A stretch of 64,000 bases of DNA from Dichotomicrobium thermohalophilum. Its GTDB lineage: Bacteria > Pseudomonadota > Alphaproteobacteria > Rhizobiales > Rhodomicrobiaceae. Position 1 is the first letter of the stretch, and each line of letters begins with the position of its first letter. The stretch covers positions 1,574,501 to 1,638,500 of the forward strand of contig NZ_QXDF01000001.1 in NCBI RefSeq assembly GCF_003550175.1. Direction: 5' to 3'. A program made the position numbers and the translations under genes. The notes under the pieces are model-generated. The model was not told the DNA's origin. It saw nothing but the letters and a program-made list of their open reading frames with translations, and ran no database searches. Of this stretch, positions 19,771 to 29,484 are shown in pieces.

Positions 19771-20358
19771 ATGGCATTCTTGCGGTCGCCGCCCACGCCG
19801 GAGAACGGCCCTCAGATCGAATGGGAAGATCTGCTGCTGCGCATGCCCCGGCTCAGCGATTATCACGCCTGGGCAGAGCTGCGCGCCAAGAGCCGTGCGC
19901 ATCTTGAGCCCTGGGAGCCGGCCTGGACGCCGGACGAGCTGACCCGCGGCGCCTACCGCATGCGCCTCAAGCACTACATGCGGGAAATGCGGGAGAACAG
20001 CGGCTATGCCTTTTTTATGTTCAAAGCCGATGATAACACGCTGATCGGCGGTGCAACTTTGAGTAATATCCGCCGCGGCGTCAGCCAGTCATGTTCGCTG
20101 GGGTATTGGGTCGGCGCGCCGTATGCAGGACAGGGCTATATGACCAAGGGCGTGCGCGCGATCGCCGCCTTCGTGTTTGACACCCTTCATCTGCATCGGC
20201 TGGAAGCGGCCTGTCTACCGACGAACGTGGCCTCTATCCGGGTGCTGGAGAAAGTGGGCTTCACCCGGGAGGGGCTGGCCCGGGAATACCTCAAGATCAA
20301 TGGCAGGTGGCAGGATCATTTTCTCTACGCTTTGCTCAAGGACGATCCGCGACGATAG
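19771..20358 (+). CDS. RimJ/RimL-type GNAT acetyltransferase
   Basis: A 195-residue GNAT protein with the features of ribosomal-protein N-acetyltransferases: RMPRLSDYHAW at the N-terminus, LGYWVGAPYAGQGYM forming the acetyl-CoA loop near residue 115, and the C-terminal TNVASIRVLEKVGF motif. Family members acetylate the N-terminus of ribosomal protein S5 or related targets. An AGAGGA site precedes the ATG. The large membrane EAL gene probably starts within its 3' end, so the two may be coupled. Confidence 0.85.
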   Translation: MAFLRSPPTPENGPQIEWEDLLLRMPRLSDYHAWAELRAKSRAHLEPWEPAWTPDELTRGAYRMRLKHYMREMRENSGYAFFMFKADDNTLIGGATLSNIRRGVSQSCSLGYWVGAPYAGQGYMTKGVRAIAAFVFDTLHLHRLEAACLPTNVASIRVLEKVGFTREGLAREYLKINGRWQDHFLYALLKDDPRR

Positions 20359-23300
20359 CCGTGCAGCAAACGCTGCGCCGGCGGCGCGCCTGTTTACCGG
20401 CGGACTGCGGGCGCCACGCTATATAGCGCCGCTGCTCGTATTGCTGACTGCCCTGGTGGTGCTGACGGCGGGCCCGGCGCGCGCACTGGAAGCGATCGTC
20501 GTCAGCCCGGATCAGAAAAAGCTCGACATCACTCTGCTCGGGGAACTTTACGAGGGGCGCGGGGATACGCTGAGCGTCGAAACCGCACCGGGGCCAGACG
20601 GCATCACCGGCCGAATGGCCGTACAGGCGACCACCCCGGGGACCGACCCGAACTGGGTGGTCTTCGCGCTGACCAACCCGACCGAGAACCGCATCGAGCG
20701 CATCTTGACGGCGCGGCGCTATGAGCTTTCCGGCAGCAAGGTCATGTGGCCGGACCTGGATTCGCCGCGCATCGCCAAGGTCACCCCGTCTGTCGGCTTC
20801 AAGCCCAAGCGCATCCCCGCAGACCGGGCCGACCTGTTCCGCATTACGCTGGAGCCGGGAAGCACCGTCACATTCATCGTCGAGTTGCGCTCGGTCGACT
20901 TCCCCCGGCTTATGCTGTGGGATGGCGCGGCGCTGGGTAAGCAGGCGACCGACAGGACGCTGCTGAATGGCATCCTGTTGGGAATCGCCGGGCTGCTGGC
21001 GATCTTCCTCACGGCGATCTTCGTCGCCAATCACCGCGCCATATTCCCGGCGACGGCGCTGGTGGCGTGGAGCGCAGTGGCCTATCTGTGCGTGGATTTT
21101 GGTTTCTGGCACAAGCTGTTCCAACTCTCGCCCGACCAGAACGCGGTCTACCGCGCCGGAGCCGAAGCGGCACTGGCGGCGAGCATTCTGATCTTCCTCA
21201 CCGTTTATTTGCGGCTACGACAATGGCAGCCTTGGCTGCTGTCGGTGTTCGGAGGCTGGGCGCTGGTGCAGGTCGGGCTGATCGCGTTTTCGGTCATAGA
21301 CGCGCAGCTGACATCAGGCCTAGCGCGCCTGTCCTTCTTGCCGATCGCGGGCGTGGGCACGCTTCTGATCGTCTTGCAAACCTTCCGGGGCGAGGATCGT
21401 GCGCTGACGCTGCTGCCGACCTGGATGCTGTTCCTGGTCTGGCTGTTCGGCGCAGGCGTGGCAGTGATGGGATATCTCTCTGGGGATATCGTGGTGCCTG
21501 CGCTGTCCTCGGGCCTGGTGCTGTTCGTGGCGCTGCTCGGGTTCAGCGTGACGCAGTATGCGTTTTCGCCGGGCGACTATGCCGCGTCCGGTCATGCCGC
21601 GCATCTCGGCCGCGGGGCGGCGGCGCTGGAGGCATCTGGCGCGTCTGTCTGGGAGTGGGACGTGCGCCGCGAGGAGATCAAGGTCGGCCCGGAGATCGAG
21701 CGCGTTCTAGGCTATTCCAAGGGGACGCTGAACTGCGGAACCGAGGAGTGGTTGCAATACGTCCACGCTTCAGACCGCGAGCGCGTCAAGATCATGCTCT
21801 GGACGGTGCGTGACCGTGACGGCGGCGAGCTGGAGACCGATCTGCGGCTGCGGCGCAGCGACGGGAGCTACCTCTGGTACGAGCTCCGCGGGCGCGCGGT
21901 GAAACTGCCACAGAGCCAGATCCTGCAATGTATCGGCCTGTTGCGTGACGTCACGGCGCAGAAGCGCAGCGAAGAGCGCCTGACGCACAACGCTGTGTAT
22001 GACGCGCTGACTGGCCAGCCCAACCGCGAACTGTTCCTCGACCGCGCCAGCCAGGCCATGCTGCGCTGCGAGAGCGAGGGCACGAAGCCGACCGTCATCG
22101 TCATCGATATCGACCAGGTGCGCAGCGGCAGCCATGCGCCTGACGCGGTCATCAGCGACTCCATGCTGCTCACCGTCGCGCGCCGATTGAGCCGGCATGT
22201 CCGCGAGACAGACACGTTGGCGCGCATCGGCGTCGATCAATTCGCCATGCTGCTGACCTCCGAAACCGACCCGCGCTACATCGCCATGCTGGCCGAGCGC
22301 GTGCGCCGCTCGCTACGCTCCCCGATGAAGCTGAGCGGGCAGGAAGTGGCCCTGATCGGCAGTATCGGGATTTCGGTCTTCGATGGCCGGCAGGCGGATG
22401 GGCAGGCGCTATTGTCCGAGGCCGAACTCGCAGCTTACCGGGCCAAGCGCGCCGGCGCCGACCGGATAGAACTCTACAAGCCGGACATGAGCGCGACCGG
22501 CGACGACCGCGCCGAGCTTGAAAAGGATTTGGAGAAGGCCATCGACCGGCGGCAGATCGTGCTGCTCTATCAGCCGATCATGCGGCTGGCGGATAACCAG
22601 CTGGCGGGCTTCGAGGCGCTTCTGCGCTGGAACCACCCGAAGCATGGCCTGCTCAGCCCGCGGGAATTCATCCAGGCCGCTGAGAAGGCGGAGATGACCG
22701 CGACGCTCGGACGCTATGCCGCCGAACGGGCCCTGCGCCAGCTTCACCGTTGGCAAAAGGCGTGGCAGCGCGAGGATGACCCGCTGTTCGTCGCACTCGA
22801 CATCTCGCATCGGGCCATGCTGCGCAGCGAGGTCGTTCAGGAACTCCGCACCGTTATCGGCCGCGGGACGGTGCCGGAAAACTGCTTCTGGGTCGAGGTC
22901 AGCGAGACTGTCGTGATGGAAAACCCGGAGCAGATCGTCGAGGCGCTGGCCAGCCTCAAGACGGTCGGCGCGCGGTTGGCGCTGGATGAGTATGGCAGCG
23001 GCTACTCCTCCGTCGCCTATCTGCACCGGCTACCACTCGATATTCTCAAGCTGGATCGGTCGCTGGTCCGCTCGGCCAGCGCGTCCGGGGCTGATCCGGT
23101 GGTGCTGCGTTCGGTGCTGGCGATGGCTCACGAACTGGGCTTCGAGGCGGTCGTACAGGGTGTCGACCGCGACCGCGATGCGGCATATCTGCGTGCGCTG
23201 GGCTGCGATTTCGGACAGGGCTTCTATTTCGGCGAGCCGATGACCGAGAAGGAGGTGATGAACCTCGTCAATACACTCGCGCGGGCGGCGGCGAAGGCGG

Positions 23301-23779
23301 GCGGCCAAACCCGGACGCGGGCAGGGACGGGGGCGAAGGCCATGCCGCGGGTCAAGTCTGGTCGGGCCGGGGCGCCGGCAGGTGCGAAACGGGTTGCGCC
23401 GCCGCAATCCGCGTCGCAGGGGCAGGAATCGCAGAAACGATTGCCCGGCCCGAGCGATGGTGGCGCCCGTCCGCGCCAGAGCGAAGCCGGAGCACGCGGG
23501 CAATCGCAGCCGGGACGCGACGATCGGCCGGCGCGGCCGCGCCCAGCGCCGCGGGAGAATGGTGCGGCGTCAGATGCCAGTTCGAACAACGGGCGTTATG
23601 ATGGCCGCGAACGCTCCGGCGAGTCGCGCCTCGGAGCGCGACCACGCATCCGTCCCGATTCGGCAGTGTCGGGCCAACAGCCGCCGCCTCCGGCGGACCC
23701 GGAAGGTTGGGATCGGGACGAACAGACGGATAGCAGTCCTCCGCCGCGCCGAAGTGCCGGACCGACGCGCCGCCGCTGA
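20300..23779 (+). CDS. Membrane PAS-GGDEF-EAL protein with degenerate catalytic motifs
   Basis: About 1159 residues. Order: signal sequence (about 41-62), a periplasmic domain (about 65-215), seven or so membrane segments (about 225-440, 7TMR-DISM-like), PAS (about 480-585), a diguanylate cyclase remnant in which GGDEF reads GVDQF, an EAL domain (about 740-1000), and a basic Pro/Gly/Arg-rich tail of about 160 residues. EAL is kept in FEALLRW, but the DDFG loop reads DEYG and the usual AEGVE reads VQGVD, replacing the catalytic glutamate with Gln. It is thus more likely a c-di-GMP receptor or scaffold than an enzyme. The start is uncertain; ATG 20300 overlaps rimJ by 59 bases. Confidence 0.8.
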   Translation: MAGGRIIFSTLCSRTIRDDSRAANAAPAARLFTGGLRAPRYIAPLLVLLTALVVLTAGPARALEAIVVSPDQKKLDITLLGELYEGRGDTLSVETAPGPDGITGRMAVQATTPGTDPNWVVFALTNPTENRIERILTARRYELSGSKVMWPDLDSPRIAKVTPSVGFKPKRIPADRADLFRITLEPGSTVTFIVELRSVDFPRLMLWDGAALGKQATDRTLLNGILLGIAGLLAIFLTAIFVANHRAIFPATALVAWSAVAYLCVDFGFWHKLFQLSPDQNAVYRAGAEAALAASILIFLTVYLRLRQWQPWLLSVFGGWALVQVGLIAFSVIDAQLTSGLARLSFLPIAGVGTLLIVLQTFRGEDRALTLLPTWMLFLVWLFGAGVAVMGYLSGDIVVPALSSGLVLFVALLGFSVTQYAFSPGDYAASGHAAHLGRGAAALEASGASVWEWDVRREEIKVGPEIERVLGYSKGTLNCGTEEWLQYVHASDRERVKIMLWTVRDRDGGELETDLRLRRSDGSYLWYELRGRAVKLPQSQILQCIGLLRDVTAQKRSEERLTHNAVYDALTGQPNRELFLDRASQAMLRCESEGTKPTVIVIDIDQVRSGSHAPDAVISDSMLLTVARRLSRHVRETDTLARIGVDQFAMLLTSETDPRYIAMLAERVRRSLRSPMKLSGQEVALIGSIGISVFDGRQADGQALLSEAELAAYRAKRAGADRIELYKPDMSATGDDRAELEKDLEKAIDRRQIVLLYQPIMRLADNQLAGFEALLRWNHPKHGLLSPREFIQAAEKAEMTATLGRYAAERALRQLHRWQKAWQREDDPLFVALDISHRAMLRSEVVQELRTVIGRGTVPENCFWVEVSETVVMENPEQIVEALASLKTVGARLALDEYGSGYSSVAYLHRLPLDILKLDRSLVRSASASGADPVVLRSVLAMAHELGFEAVVQGVDRDRDAAYLRALGCDFGQGFYFGEPMTEKEVMNLVNTLARAAAKAGGQTRTRAGTGAKAMPRVKSGRAGAPAGAKRVAPPQSASQGQESQKRLPGPSDGGARPRQSEAGARGQSQPGRDDRPARPRPAPRENGAASDASSNNGRYDGRERSGESRLGARPRIRPDSAVSGQQPPPPADPEGWDRDEQTDSSPPPRRSAGPTRRR

Positions 23780-23810
23780 GCCACTTGCCCTGGTAGAGGC
23801 GGCTGATAGG

Positions 23811-24428
23811 TCAGGCGTTGCCGGCCTGATTGACGAGGAAGGACGGATCGACTCCCAGTTTGGCGAGCGCGAGCGTGTACTTCTCGTCGACGCGCGGATC
23901 AAAAACCAACTCGGCGTCGCCCGGGCAGGTGAGCCAGCCGTTGGCCTGGATCTCGCTTTCGAGCTGACCTGGCGCCCAGCCGGCGTATCCCAGCGCCAGC
24001 AGCGACTTGTGCGGCCCGGCGCCTTGGGCGATCGCCCGGAGGATGTCGATCGTGGCCGTCAGGCACACGCTGCCGTCGATCGCCAGGGTGCTGTCGGCGG
24101 AGAAATAATCCGCGCTGTGCAACACGAAGCCGCGTCCCGTCTCCACCGGCCCGCCGACGAACACCGACATGTATTCCAGGTTGGGCGGCACGTTGATCGC
24201 GCGGTCCTCCGGGATCAGGTCAAGCTGCTGCAGCAGATCGACGAAGCTGAGATGCTCGGCCGGACGGTTGATGACGATACCCATCGCGCCCTCGGCGGAG
24301 TGCGCGCAGACATACACTACCGAGCCGGCGAAGTTGCTGTCGTCCGCGCCGGGCATGGCCACGAGGAGCTGACCGCTGAGATACCCCTCACCGTCTCTCT
24401 CGGTCATCTGGCTGTGTTCCTCTGTCAT
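23811..24428 (-). CDS. yqgE: YqgE/AlgH family protein (UPF0301)
   Basis: A 205-residue member of the YqgE/AlgH family. Recognisable segments are [13 protein letters not shown] near residue 15, [22 protein letters not shown] near residue 50 and [11 protein letters not shown] near residue 148. The family is widespread in proteobacteria; a link to alginate regulation was proposed in Pseudomonas, but the biochemical role is unknown. ATG at 24407 is an alternative start. It converges with the EAL gene, with 31 bases between the stops. Confidence 0.92.
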   Translation of the reverse strand: MTEEHSQMTERDGEGYLSGQLLVAMPGADDSNFAGSVVYVCAHSAEGAMGIVINRPAEHLSFVDLLQQLDLIPEDRAINVPPNLEYMSVFVGGPVETGRGFVLHSADYFSADSTLAIDGSVCLTATIDILRAIAQGAGPHKSLLALGYAGWAPGQLESEIQANGWLTCPGDAELVFDPRVDEKYTLALAKLGVDPSFLVNQAGNA

Positions 24429-24614
24429 ACGCTCTAGAGTAGCGCGTTAAATGTTGCGGATGAACCCTCACGCGCCAATTTTGCGCCGCATTGCGACACC
24501 GCTTCCTCCCGCGCACACAAACGTGAACCGGCCGGCATTGTTCCGAGCCGGCGCCTCGGTGTACTCAGAGGCGCTGATCTGGACAGTTTAACCGCAACAG
24601 TCTTGACGAAAGCC

Positions 24615-25466
24615 ATGCGTCTGAGACGCCTTTTGCCCCTTGCTCTGATTGCTGCTCTGCTCGTGCTGCCGGCCGCGGCAGCCGGCTGGCAGGAGGCTCC
24701 GCATTCGCGCGCGCGCTTGATTGCTGCAGGAACGGCCAACGCAGATGCTCTTGCGGGCCGCACGCATCTGCGGACGCCGGCGCAGTTGGTGGGGCTAGAG
24801 ATCGAGCTCGATCCCGGGTGGAAAACCTACTGGCGCTCGCCGGGTGATGGCATCCCGCCGCAATTTGAATGGGCCGGCTCAGACAATGTGGCGGCGGCAC
24901 AGGTGTTGTGGCCCGTGCCGACGCACTTTCGCGATGCGGCCGGCGAATACAACGGCTATGCCGACCGCGTCGTGCTGCCGGTCGTGGTCGCGCCGAAGCG
25001 GCCCGGCGCTCCGGTGTCGCTCGACCTCGCCCTTGACTATGCGGTGTGCAAGGATGTCTGCATCCCCGTAAGCGCGCAGCTCTCGCTCCGGCTTCCGGAC
25101 GATACGCCGCGCGGGCGCCAAGCTGTGCTCGAGGCGCTGCGCCAGGTGCCGGTGCGCGCGGACTCTCGAGGGCGCTGCGGCGATCTGGCTCTGGCGGATG
25201 CGCGCTTGCGGTTCGATGGCCCGTCGCCGCGGATGGAGATCACGCTGACCCATCCGCCGGGCGGCGCGCCGGAAGACCTGTTCGTCGAAGCAGCGACCGG
25301 CCAGTTCATGCCGCATCCGAAGCGTCAGGAAGCGACGGCTGAGCGCACCGTTTTCCATCTCGACCCGAGTGCCGGCGGCGATCCGCGCGAGCTCGCCGGG
25401 AAGGCGATGACGCTGACGGTCGTTGCCGCCCCGCAAAGTTGCGAAATGACCGCGACCATGGAATGA
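24615..25466 (+). CDS. Stand-alone DsbD alpha-domain-like exported protein
   Basis: A 283-residue protein with a signal peptide (about residues 1-20) followed by a domain resembling the periplasmic N-terminal immunoglobulin-like domain of DsbD. Pointers are LEIELDPGWKTYWRSPGD near residue 60 and the cysteine pair in YAVCKDVCIP near residue 145, which would pass reducing power to periplasmic thiol proteins. There is no membrane or thioredoxin domain, so it would need a separate CcdA-like partner, not seen in the window. The start is ATG 24615; TTG 24603 is also in frame. Confidence 0.75.
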   Translation: MRLRRLLPLALIAALLVLPAAAAGWQEAPHSRARLIAAGTANADALAGRTHLRTPAQLVGLEIELDPGWKTYWRSPGDGIPPQFEWAGSDNVAAAQVLWPVPTHFRDAAGEYNGYADRVVLPVVVAPKRPGAPVSLDLALDYAVCKDVCIPVSAQLSLRLPDDTPRGRQAVLEALRQVPVRADSRGRCGDLALADARLRFDGPSPRMEITLTHPPGGAPEDLFVEAATGQFMPHPKRQEATAERTVFHLDPSAGGDPRELAGKAMTLTVVAAPQSCEMTATME

Positions 25467-25518
25467 TCCGCACGCAAGTCATCATGCCGCAAATGAAGCA
25501 ATATCGAGAGGACGTCAA

Positions 25519-26001
25519 ATGATAGCAGCAGGCGACCGCATTCCCGAGGCGACGTTCCACGTCATGACCGCCGAAGGCCCGTCGGAAATCTCTTCCGACG
25601 AGGTGTTCTCCGGCAAGAGGGTGGTGCTGTTCGCCGTGCCGGGCGCCTACACCCCGACCTGCCACATGAAGCACCTGCCGGGCTTCATCCAGCACGCCGA
25701 CGACTTCAAGGCCAAGGGGATCGACACGATTGCGTGCACCGCCGTCAATGATCCCTTCGTTCTTAAGCATTGGGCGAAGGAGACGGGCGCCGAGGGCAAG
25801 GTGATGTTCCTTGCGGACGGCAACGCGAGTTTCGCCAAGGCGATCGGTGCGGACTTCGACGGCAGCGGCGTGGGCCTGGGCACGCGCTCGAAGCGTTACG
25901 CGATGCTGGTCGACGACGGCGTGGTGAAAACCGTGCATGTTGAGGATTCGCCTGCGCAGGTCACCGCGAGCAGCGCGGAGACGCTTCTGCAGGAGGTCTA
26001 G
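25519..26001 (+). CDS. Peroxiredoxin, Prx5/hybrid type
   Basis: A 160-residue thiol peroxidase of the Prx5 group. The peroxidatic cysteine is Cys48 in [15 protein letters not shown], with the supporting Thr and Pro of the active-site loop, and a second cysteine lies in [11 protein letters not shown] near residue 73. These enzymes reduce hydrogen peroxide and alkyl hydroperoxides, commonly using glutaredoxin or thioredoxin. No glutaredoxin domain is fused here. Its TAG stop is half of a palindromic CTAG that also supplies the stop of rnhA on the other strand. Confidence 0.93.
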   Translation: MIAAGDRIPEATFHVMTAEGPSEISSDEVFSGKRVVLFAVPGAYTPTCHMKHLPGFIQHADDFKAKGIDTIACTAVNDPFVLKHWAKETGAEGKVMFLADGNASFAKAIGADFDGSGVGLGTRSKRYAMLVDDGVVKTVHVEDSPAQVTASSAETLLQEV

Positions 26002-26471
26002 GCGGAACCCTCGTCGCCATCCTTCATGAAGGGCGCCATGCCTTTCTGGGCCAGTTCGTGGGCGGCCTCGTTCTCCGGGTCGCCCGCATGGCCGCGGACC
26101 CAGTGAAAGGTCACGTCATGGCGCTGGCGGGCTTCGTCCAACCGCCGCCATAGATCCTCGTTCTTGACCGGCTTCTTCTGCGCCGTACGCCAGCCATTCG
26201 CCTTCCAGGTGTCGATCCACTCGGTGATGCCCTGGCGGAGGTAGTTGGAGTCGGTGTAAAGGTCGACCGGCATTGGGCGCTTCAGCGCCTCCAGCGCCTC
26301 GATCGCAGCCGTCAGTTCCATACGGTTATTGGTCGTGCTGGGCGCGCCGCCGTTCATCTCCTTGCGCGCATCGCTGTAAATCAGCACGGCGCCCCAGCCG
26401 CCGGGGCCGGGATTTCCCGAGCATCCGCCGTCGGTGTAGATGCGCACGCGCTTGGGGTCGCGCTCGCTCAC
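25998..26471 (-). CDS. rnhA: Ribonuclease HI (fourth active-site acid is His)
   Basis: A 157-residue RNase HI, which cleaves the RNA strand of RNA-DNA hybrids. Asp14 in YTDGGCSGN, Glu52 in NNRMELTA and Asp74 in YTDSNYL are the first three metal-binding acids, and His128 matches E. coli His124. The fourth acid, Asp134 of E. coli (NERCDELA), is His138 here in NEAAHELA. Mutagenesis of the E. coli enzyme, as I recall it, showed Asp134-to-His retains activity and gains stability, so this is probably functional. It follows thrB and ispH in the same direction, an arrangement common in alphaproteobacteria. Confidence 0.93.
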   Translation of the reverse strand: MSERDPKRVRIYTDGGCSGNPGPGGWGAVLIYSDARKEMNGGAPSTTNNRMELTAAIEALEALKRPMPVDLYTDSNYLRQGITEWIDTWKANGWRTAQKKPVKNEDLWRRLDEARQRHDVTFHWVRGHAGDPENEAAHELAQKGMAPFMKDGDEGSA

Positions 26472-26491
26472 GTCGTCTCCCGTGGTGTGGT

Positions 26492-27457
26492 TCAGGGCGC
26501 AAGCCCGTATTCGCTCAGCGACTTGACGCGCTGGTGAAAACGCAGCTTGCGCAGATATTCGTCCGGCGACTTGGGCCGCACATAGGCGTCCGGCGCGGTG
26601 TGGAACCAGTCATAGGCCCGCGTCAACAGGAAGCGCAGCGCCGCCCCGCGCGCAAGGATCGGCAGCGCCTCGGTCTCCGCCGCGCTCATCGGCCGGACGC
26701 TGCGATAGCTCTCCAGGAACGCCCGCGCCTTGGTGATGTTGAAGCTGTGGTCGACCTCGAAGCACCAGGCGTTCAGGCAGATGGCAATGTCGTAGGCCAG
26801 CAGATCGTTGCAGGCGAAGTAGAAGTCGATCATGCCGGACACATCACCATCGAGAAAAAGGACGTTGTCCGGAAACAGATCGGCATGGATAACGCCGTCT
26901 GGTAAATCGTCGGGCCAGTGGGCGCGCAGGAACGCCAGTTCACTATCGAGCAGTTCGCCCAGCCCCTCCCAGAGCGCGTCCGCATGGTCGCCGAGGTCTT
27001 CCCGCAGCCGCTCCCAGCCGGCCAGCGAAAGGTCGTTCTCGCGGCGCATATCGAAGCCGCGCCCGGCCAGATGCAGCTTTGCCAGCTCCGCGCCGACCGC
27101 CGTGCATTGGGCTACCGAAGGCCGCCGCACCGATATCCCCGGAAGGAAGGAGAACAGCGCGGCAGACCGGTCGCACAGCGTGTGAAGCACCTGCCCTGCG
27201 CGGTCATGGATCGGGACGGGGCAGGGCACGGACTGCGCGGCCAGATAATCCAGCAGGCCTATGAAAAACGGCAGATCGCCACAGGCGACGCGCTTTTCGT
27301 AAAGCGTGAGAATGAAGTCGCCCTGTTCGGTGGTGACGAGATAATTGGTGTTCTCGACCCCCTCAGCGATGCCTTTCATGGAAACCGGCCGGCCGATGTC
27401 ATACCCCGCGAGCAGGTCGGCAAGCTCTTCGGCTGTGACTTCGGTGTAGACGGCCAT
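26492..27457 (-). CDS. thrB: Homoserine kinase (APH-fold type)
   Basis: A 321-residue homoserine kinase of the aminoglycoside-phosphotransferase fold, the type found in alphaproteobacteria and pseudomonads rather than the GHMP type. Support comes from the N-terminal [12 protein letters not shown], the catalytic-loop [13 protein letters not shown] with its aspartate near residue 190, and the metal-binding DFYFACND. It phosphorylates homoserine to give the substrate of ThrC. It lies 19 bases after ispH and 20 bases before rnhA on the same strand, so the three probably form an operon. Confidence 0.93.
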   Translation of the reverse strand: MAVYTEVTAEELADLLAGYDIGRPVSMKGIAEGVENTNYLVTTEQGDFILTLYEKRVACGDLPFFIGLLDYLAAQSVPCPVPIHDRAGQVLHTLCDRSAALFSFLPGISVRRPSVAQCTAVGAELAKLHLAGRGFDMRRENDLSLAGWERLREDLGDHADALWEGLGELLDSELAFLRAHWPDDLPDGVIHADLFPDNVLFLDGDVSGMIDFYFACNDLLAYDIAICLNAWCFEVDHSFNITKARAFLESYRSVRPMSAAETEALPILARGAALRFLLTRAYDWFHTAPDAYVRPKSPDEYLRKLRFHQRVKSLSEYGLAP

Positions 27458-27476
27458 GCCGGTTCACGCGCCGCGT

Positions 27477-28433
27477 TCAGGCGGCCGAGTCCTGCAGCAC
27501 GCGCGGCAGCTTGAAGGTCACGTCTTCGGTCGCGGTGGTCACGGTTTCGATCGAGAGGTCGTAACGCTCGCCCAGCGCGTCGATGATCTCTTCCACAAGC
27601 GCCTCTGGCGCGCTGGCGCCTGCGGTGATGCCGATTGACGCGACGCCGTCAAGCTCGGGCCAGGGGATATCGCCAGCCCGCTGCACCAGATGCGCGACGC
27701 GACATCCCGCAGCTTTGCCGACTTCGACAAGGCGCTGGGAGTTTGAACTGTTCGGTGCGCCGATCACCAGCAGGGCCTCGGCCTGCGGGGCAATGGCCTT
27801 CACAGCGGCCTGCCGGTTGGTGGTGGCGTAGCAGATGTCTTCCTTGTGTGGGCCAACGATGTTGGGGAACCGCTCCTTCAGCACTTCCACGATCTCGGCC
27901 GTATCGTCGACAGACAGCGTGGTCTGAGTGACGAAGGCCAGCTTGTCCGGATCGCGCGCTTCATAGGCGCGGGCGTCCTCGACCGTTTCAATGAGCGTGA
28001 TCGCGCCGTCCGGCAACTGCCCGATCGTGCCGGAGACTTCGGGGTGTCCGTCATGGCCGATCAGCAGGATGTCATATCCGCGCGCATGCAGCCGCTCGGC
28101 CTCGATATGCACTTTCGATACCAGCGGGCAGGTCGCGTCGATGTAGAACATGTTGCGCTTTTCTGCCGCCGCCGGCACCGCTTTCGGTACGCCGTGGGCG
28201 GAGAAGATCACGGGCTGGTCGGTATCCGGGATCTCGTCCAGTTCCTCGACGAAAACCGCGCCCTTGGCCTTGAGACCCTCGACCACATATCGGTTGTGCA
28301 CGATCTCGTGGCGGACATAAACCGGCGGGCCGTATTTCTGCAGGGCCAGATCGACGATATCGATTGCGCGATCCACACCGGCGCAGAAGCCGCGCGGCGC
28401 GGCCAACAGGACTTGCAATGCGGGCTTCGTCAC
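27477..28433 (-). CDS. ispH: 4-hydroxy-3-methylbut-2-enyl diphosphate reductase
   Basis: A 318-residue iron-sulfur enzyme of the last step of the MEP isoprenoid pathway. The three cluster-binding cysteines are in [10 protein letters not shown] (Cys17), [11 protein letters not shown] near residue 101 and [12 protein letters not shown] near residue 202. Substrate-contacting HGVP and GHDGHPE motifs are also present. The length is normal. It is the first gene of the ispH-thrB-rnhA series; the 260 bases upstream hold no other gene that I can support. Confidence 0.95.
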   Translation of the reverse strand: MTKPALQVLLAAPRGFCAGVDRAIDIVDLALQKYGPPVYVRHEIVHNRYVVEGLKAKGAVFVEELDEIPDTDQPVIFSAHGVPKAVPAAAEKRNMFYIDATCPLVSKVHIEAERLHARGYDILLIGHDGHPEVSGTIGQLPDGAITLIETVEDARAYEARDPDKLAFVTQTTLSVDDTAEIVEVLKERFPNIVGPHKEDICYATTNRQAAVKAIAPQAEALLVIGAPNSSNSQRLVEVGKAAGCRVAHLVQRAGDIPWPELDGVASIGITAGASAPEALVEEIIDALGERYDLSIETVTTATEDVTFKLPRVLQDSAA

Positions 28434-28692
28434 GAGCTTCCCTTTCCCTGGTCGAGCGTCTCTAAAACCGCGGCAAACAACGCGTTTTGCCTGTGTATCT
28501 TTGCCCGGCTGTCACTTGCTGAGCGGCGCCTGCCTCTTTATGGTCGCGCGCACCGTGAAAATCGCTGCTCTCGCCCATGTTTGTACCAATCGGACCTGCG
28601 GATGAACAAGAGGATCGTCACGAAGTGTCCAAATTAACGATTTATCGGAAAGCTCGCGCGCAGCATGGGACAGGAGGCGGCGTGAGCCGGTG

Positions 28693-29400
28693 ATGCATAA
28701 CAAGGACATAGGGATCGGCAGCCGCCGTGTCAGGACCCGTGAGGCGACGGACGTTGCCACGGCCCGCCACGCGCTGCGACTGGCTGTTATCGTGGCCGGA
28801 ACGCTTTTTCTCAGCGGTTGCGGCATCTCTCAGATTACCTCGGGCCTCGGTTCGGACGTGTTCGGCTCTTCCGAAGAAGAGCCGGAAAATGCCGATTGGA
28901 CCGCGACCATCACCGAGGAGGGGATGCTGGAGGCTGCACGGTCTGATACCAGCGGGCGAATCGATGCCTCGGGTCCAGCCTCGGGCTGTCCGCGGTTCAA
29001 GATCTGGCCGGCGGATCGCCATATCACAGTTTATGAGCCGGGTCGGGTCGGCGAACGACTGGCCATGCGCCATCGCGGCAGCATCACCAAGGTCGCGCGC
29101 GAATGCCAGATCAACGGCCCGCAAGTGAGCGTGAAGTATGGGTTTGCCGGGCGCGTGCTGATGGGGCCGCGCGGCCAGGACGGGACGGTCGAACTGCCGG
29201 TCAACCTGTATCTGACGCGCGGGGATGGCTCGAAAATCCGCACGGAGCGGATGATGGTCGAGGTGGAGCTGCGCCGCGAGAACCCGGTGGATTATTTCTC
29301 GGTCGTTCGCACCATCAGCTTTGAGGCCGAGCCCGGCACATCTCCATCATCTTACAAGCTCTTCGTGGCATTCGACCGGGAAATTCCCGGCGCCAGCTAA
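28693..29400 (+). CDS. Lipoprotein of unknown function
   Basis: A 235-residue protein with a long N-terminal region, then a hydrophobic segment ending in lipobox LSGC near residue 38, so it should be lipidated. The mature part has an acidic linker (EEEPEN) and then a mostly beta-rich region with a cysteine pair (SGCPRFKIW and ARECQING). Similar lipoproteins occur across Hyphomicrobiales; no function is assigned. GTG at 28690 and ATG at 28693 are adjacent possible starts, following a GGAGG site at 28675-28679. It is transcribed divergently from ispH. Confidence 0.65.
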   Translation: MHNKDIGIGSRRVRTREATDVATARHALRLAVIVAGTLFLSGCGISQITSGLGSDVFGSSEEEPENADWTATITEEGMLEAARSDTSGRIDASGPASGCPRFKIWPADRHITVYEPGRVGERLAMRHRGSITKVARECQINGPQVSVKYGFAGRVLMGPRGQDGTVELPVNLYLTRGDGSKIRTERMMVEVELRRENPVDYFSVVRTISFEAEPGTSPSSYKLFVAFDREIPGAS

Positions 29401-29484
29401 TCGCACGCCGCACCCCTCGGAACCTTGCGCCCAGTCGACGGGTTAATCTCGTGTCTGGACACCGACCGGAACGGAGGGGCGGAA

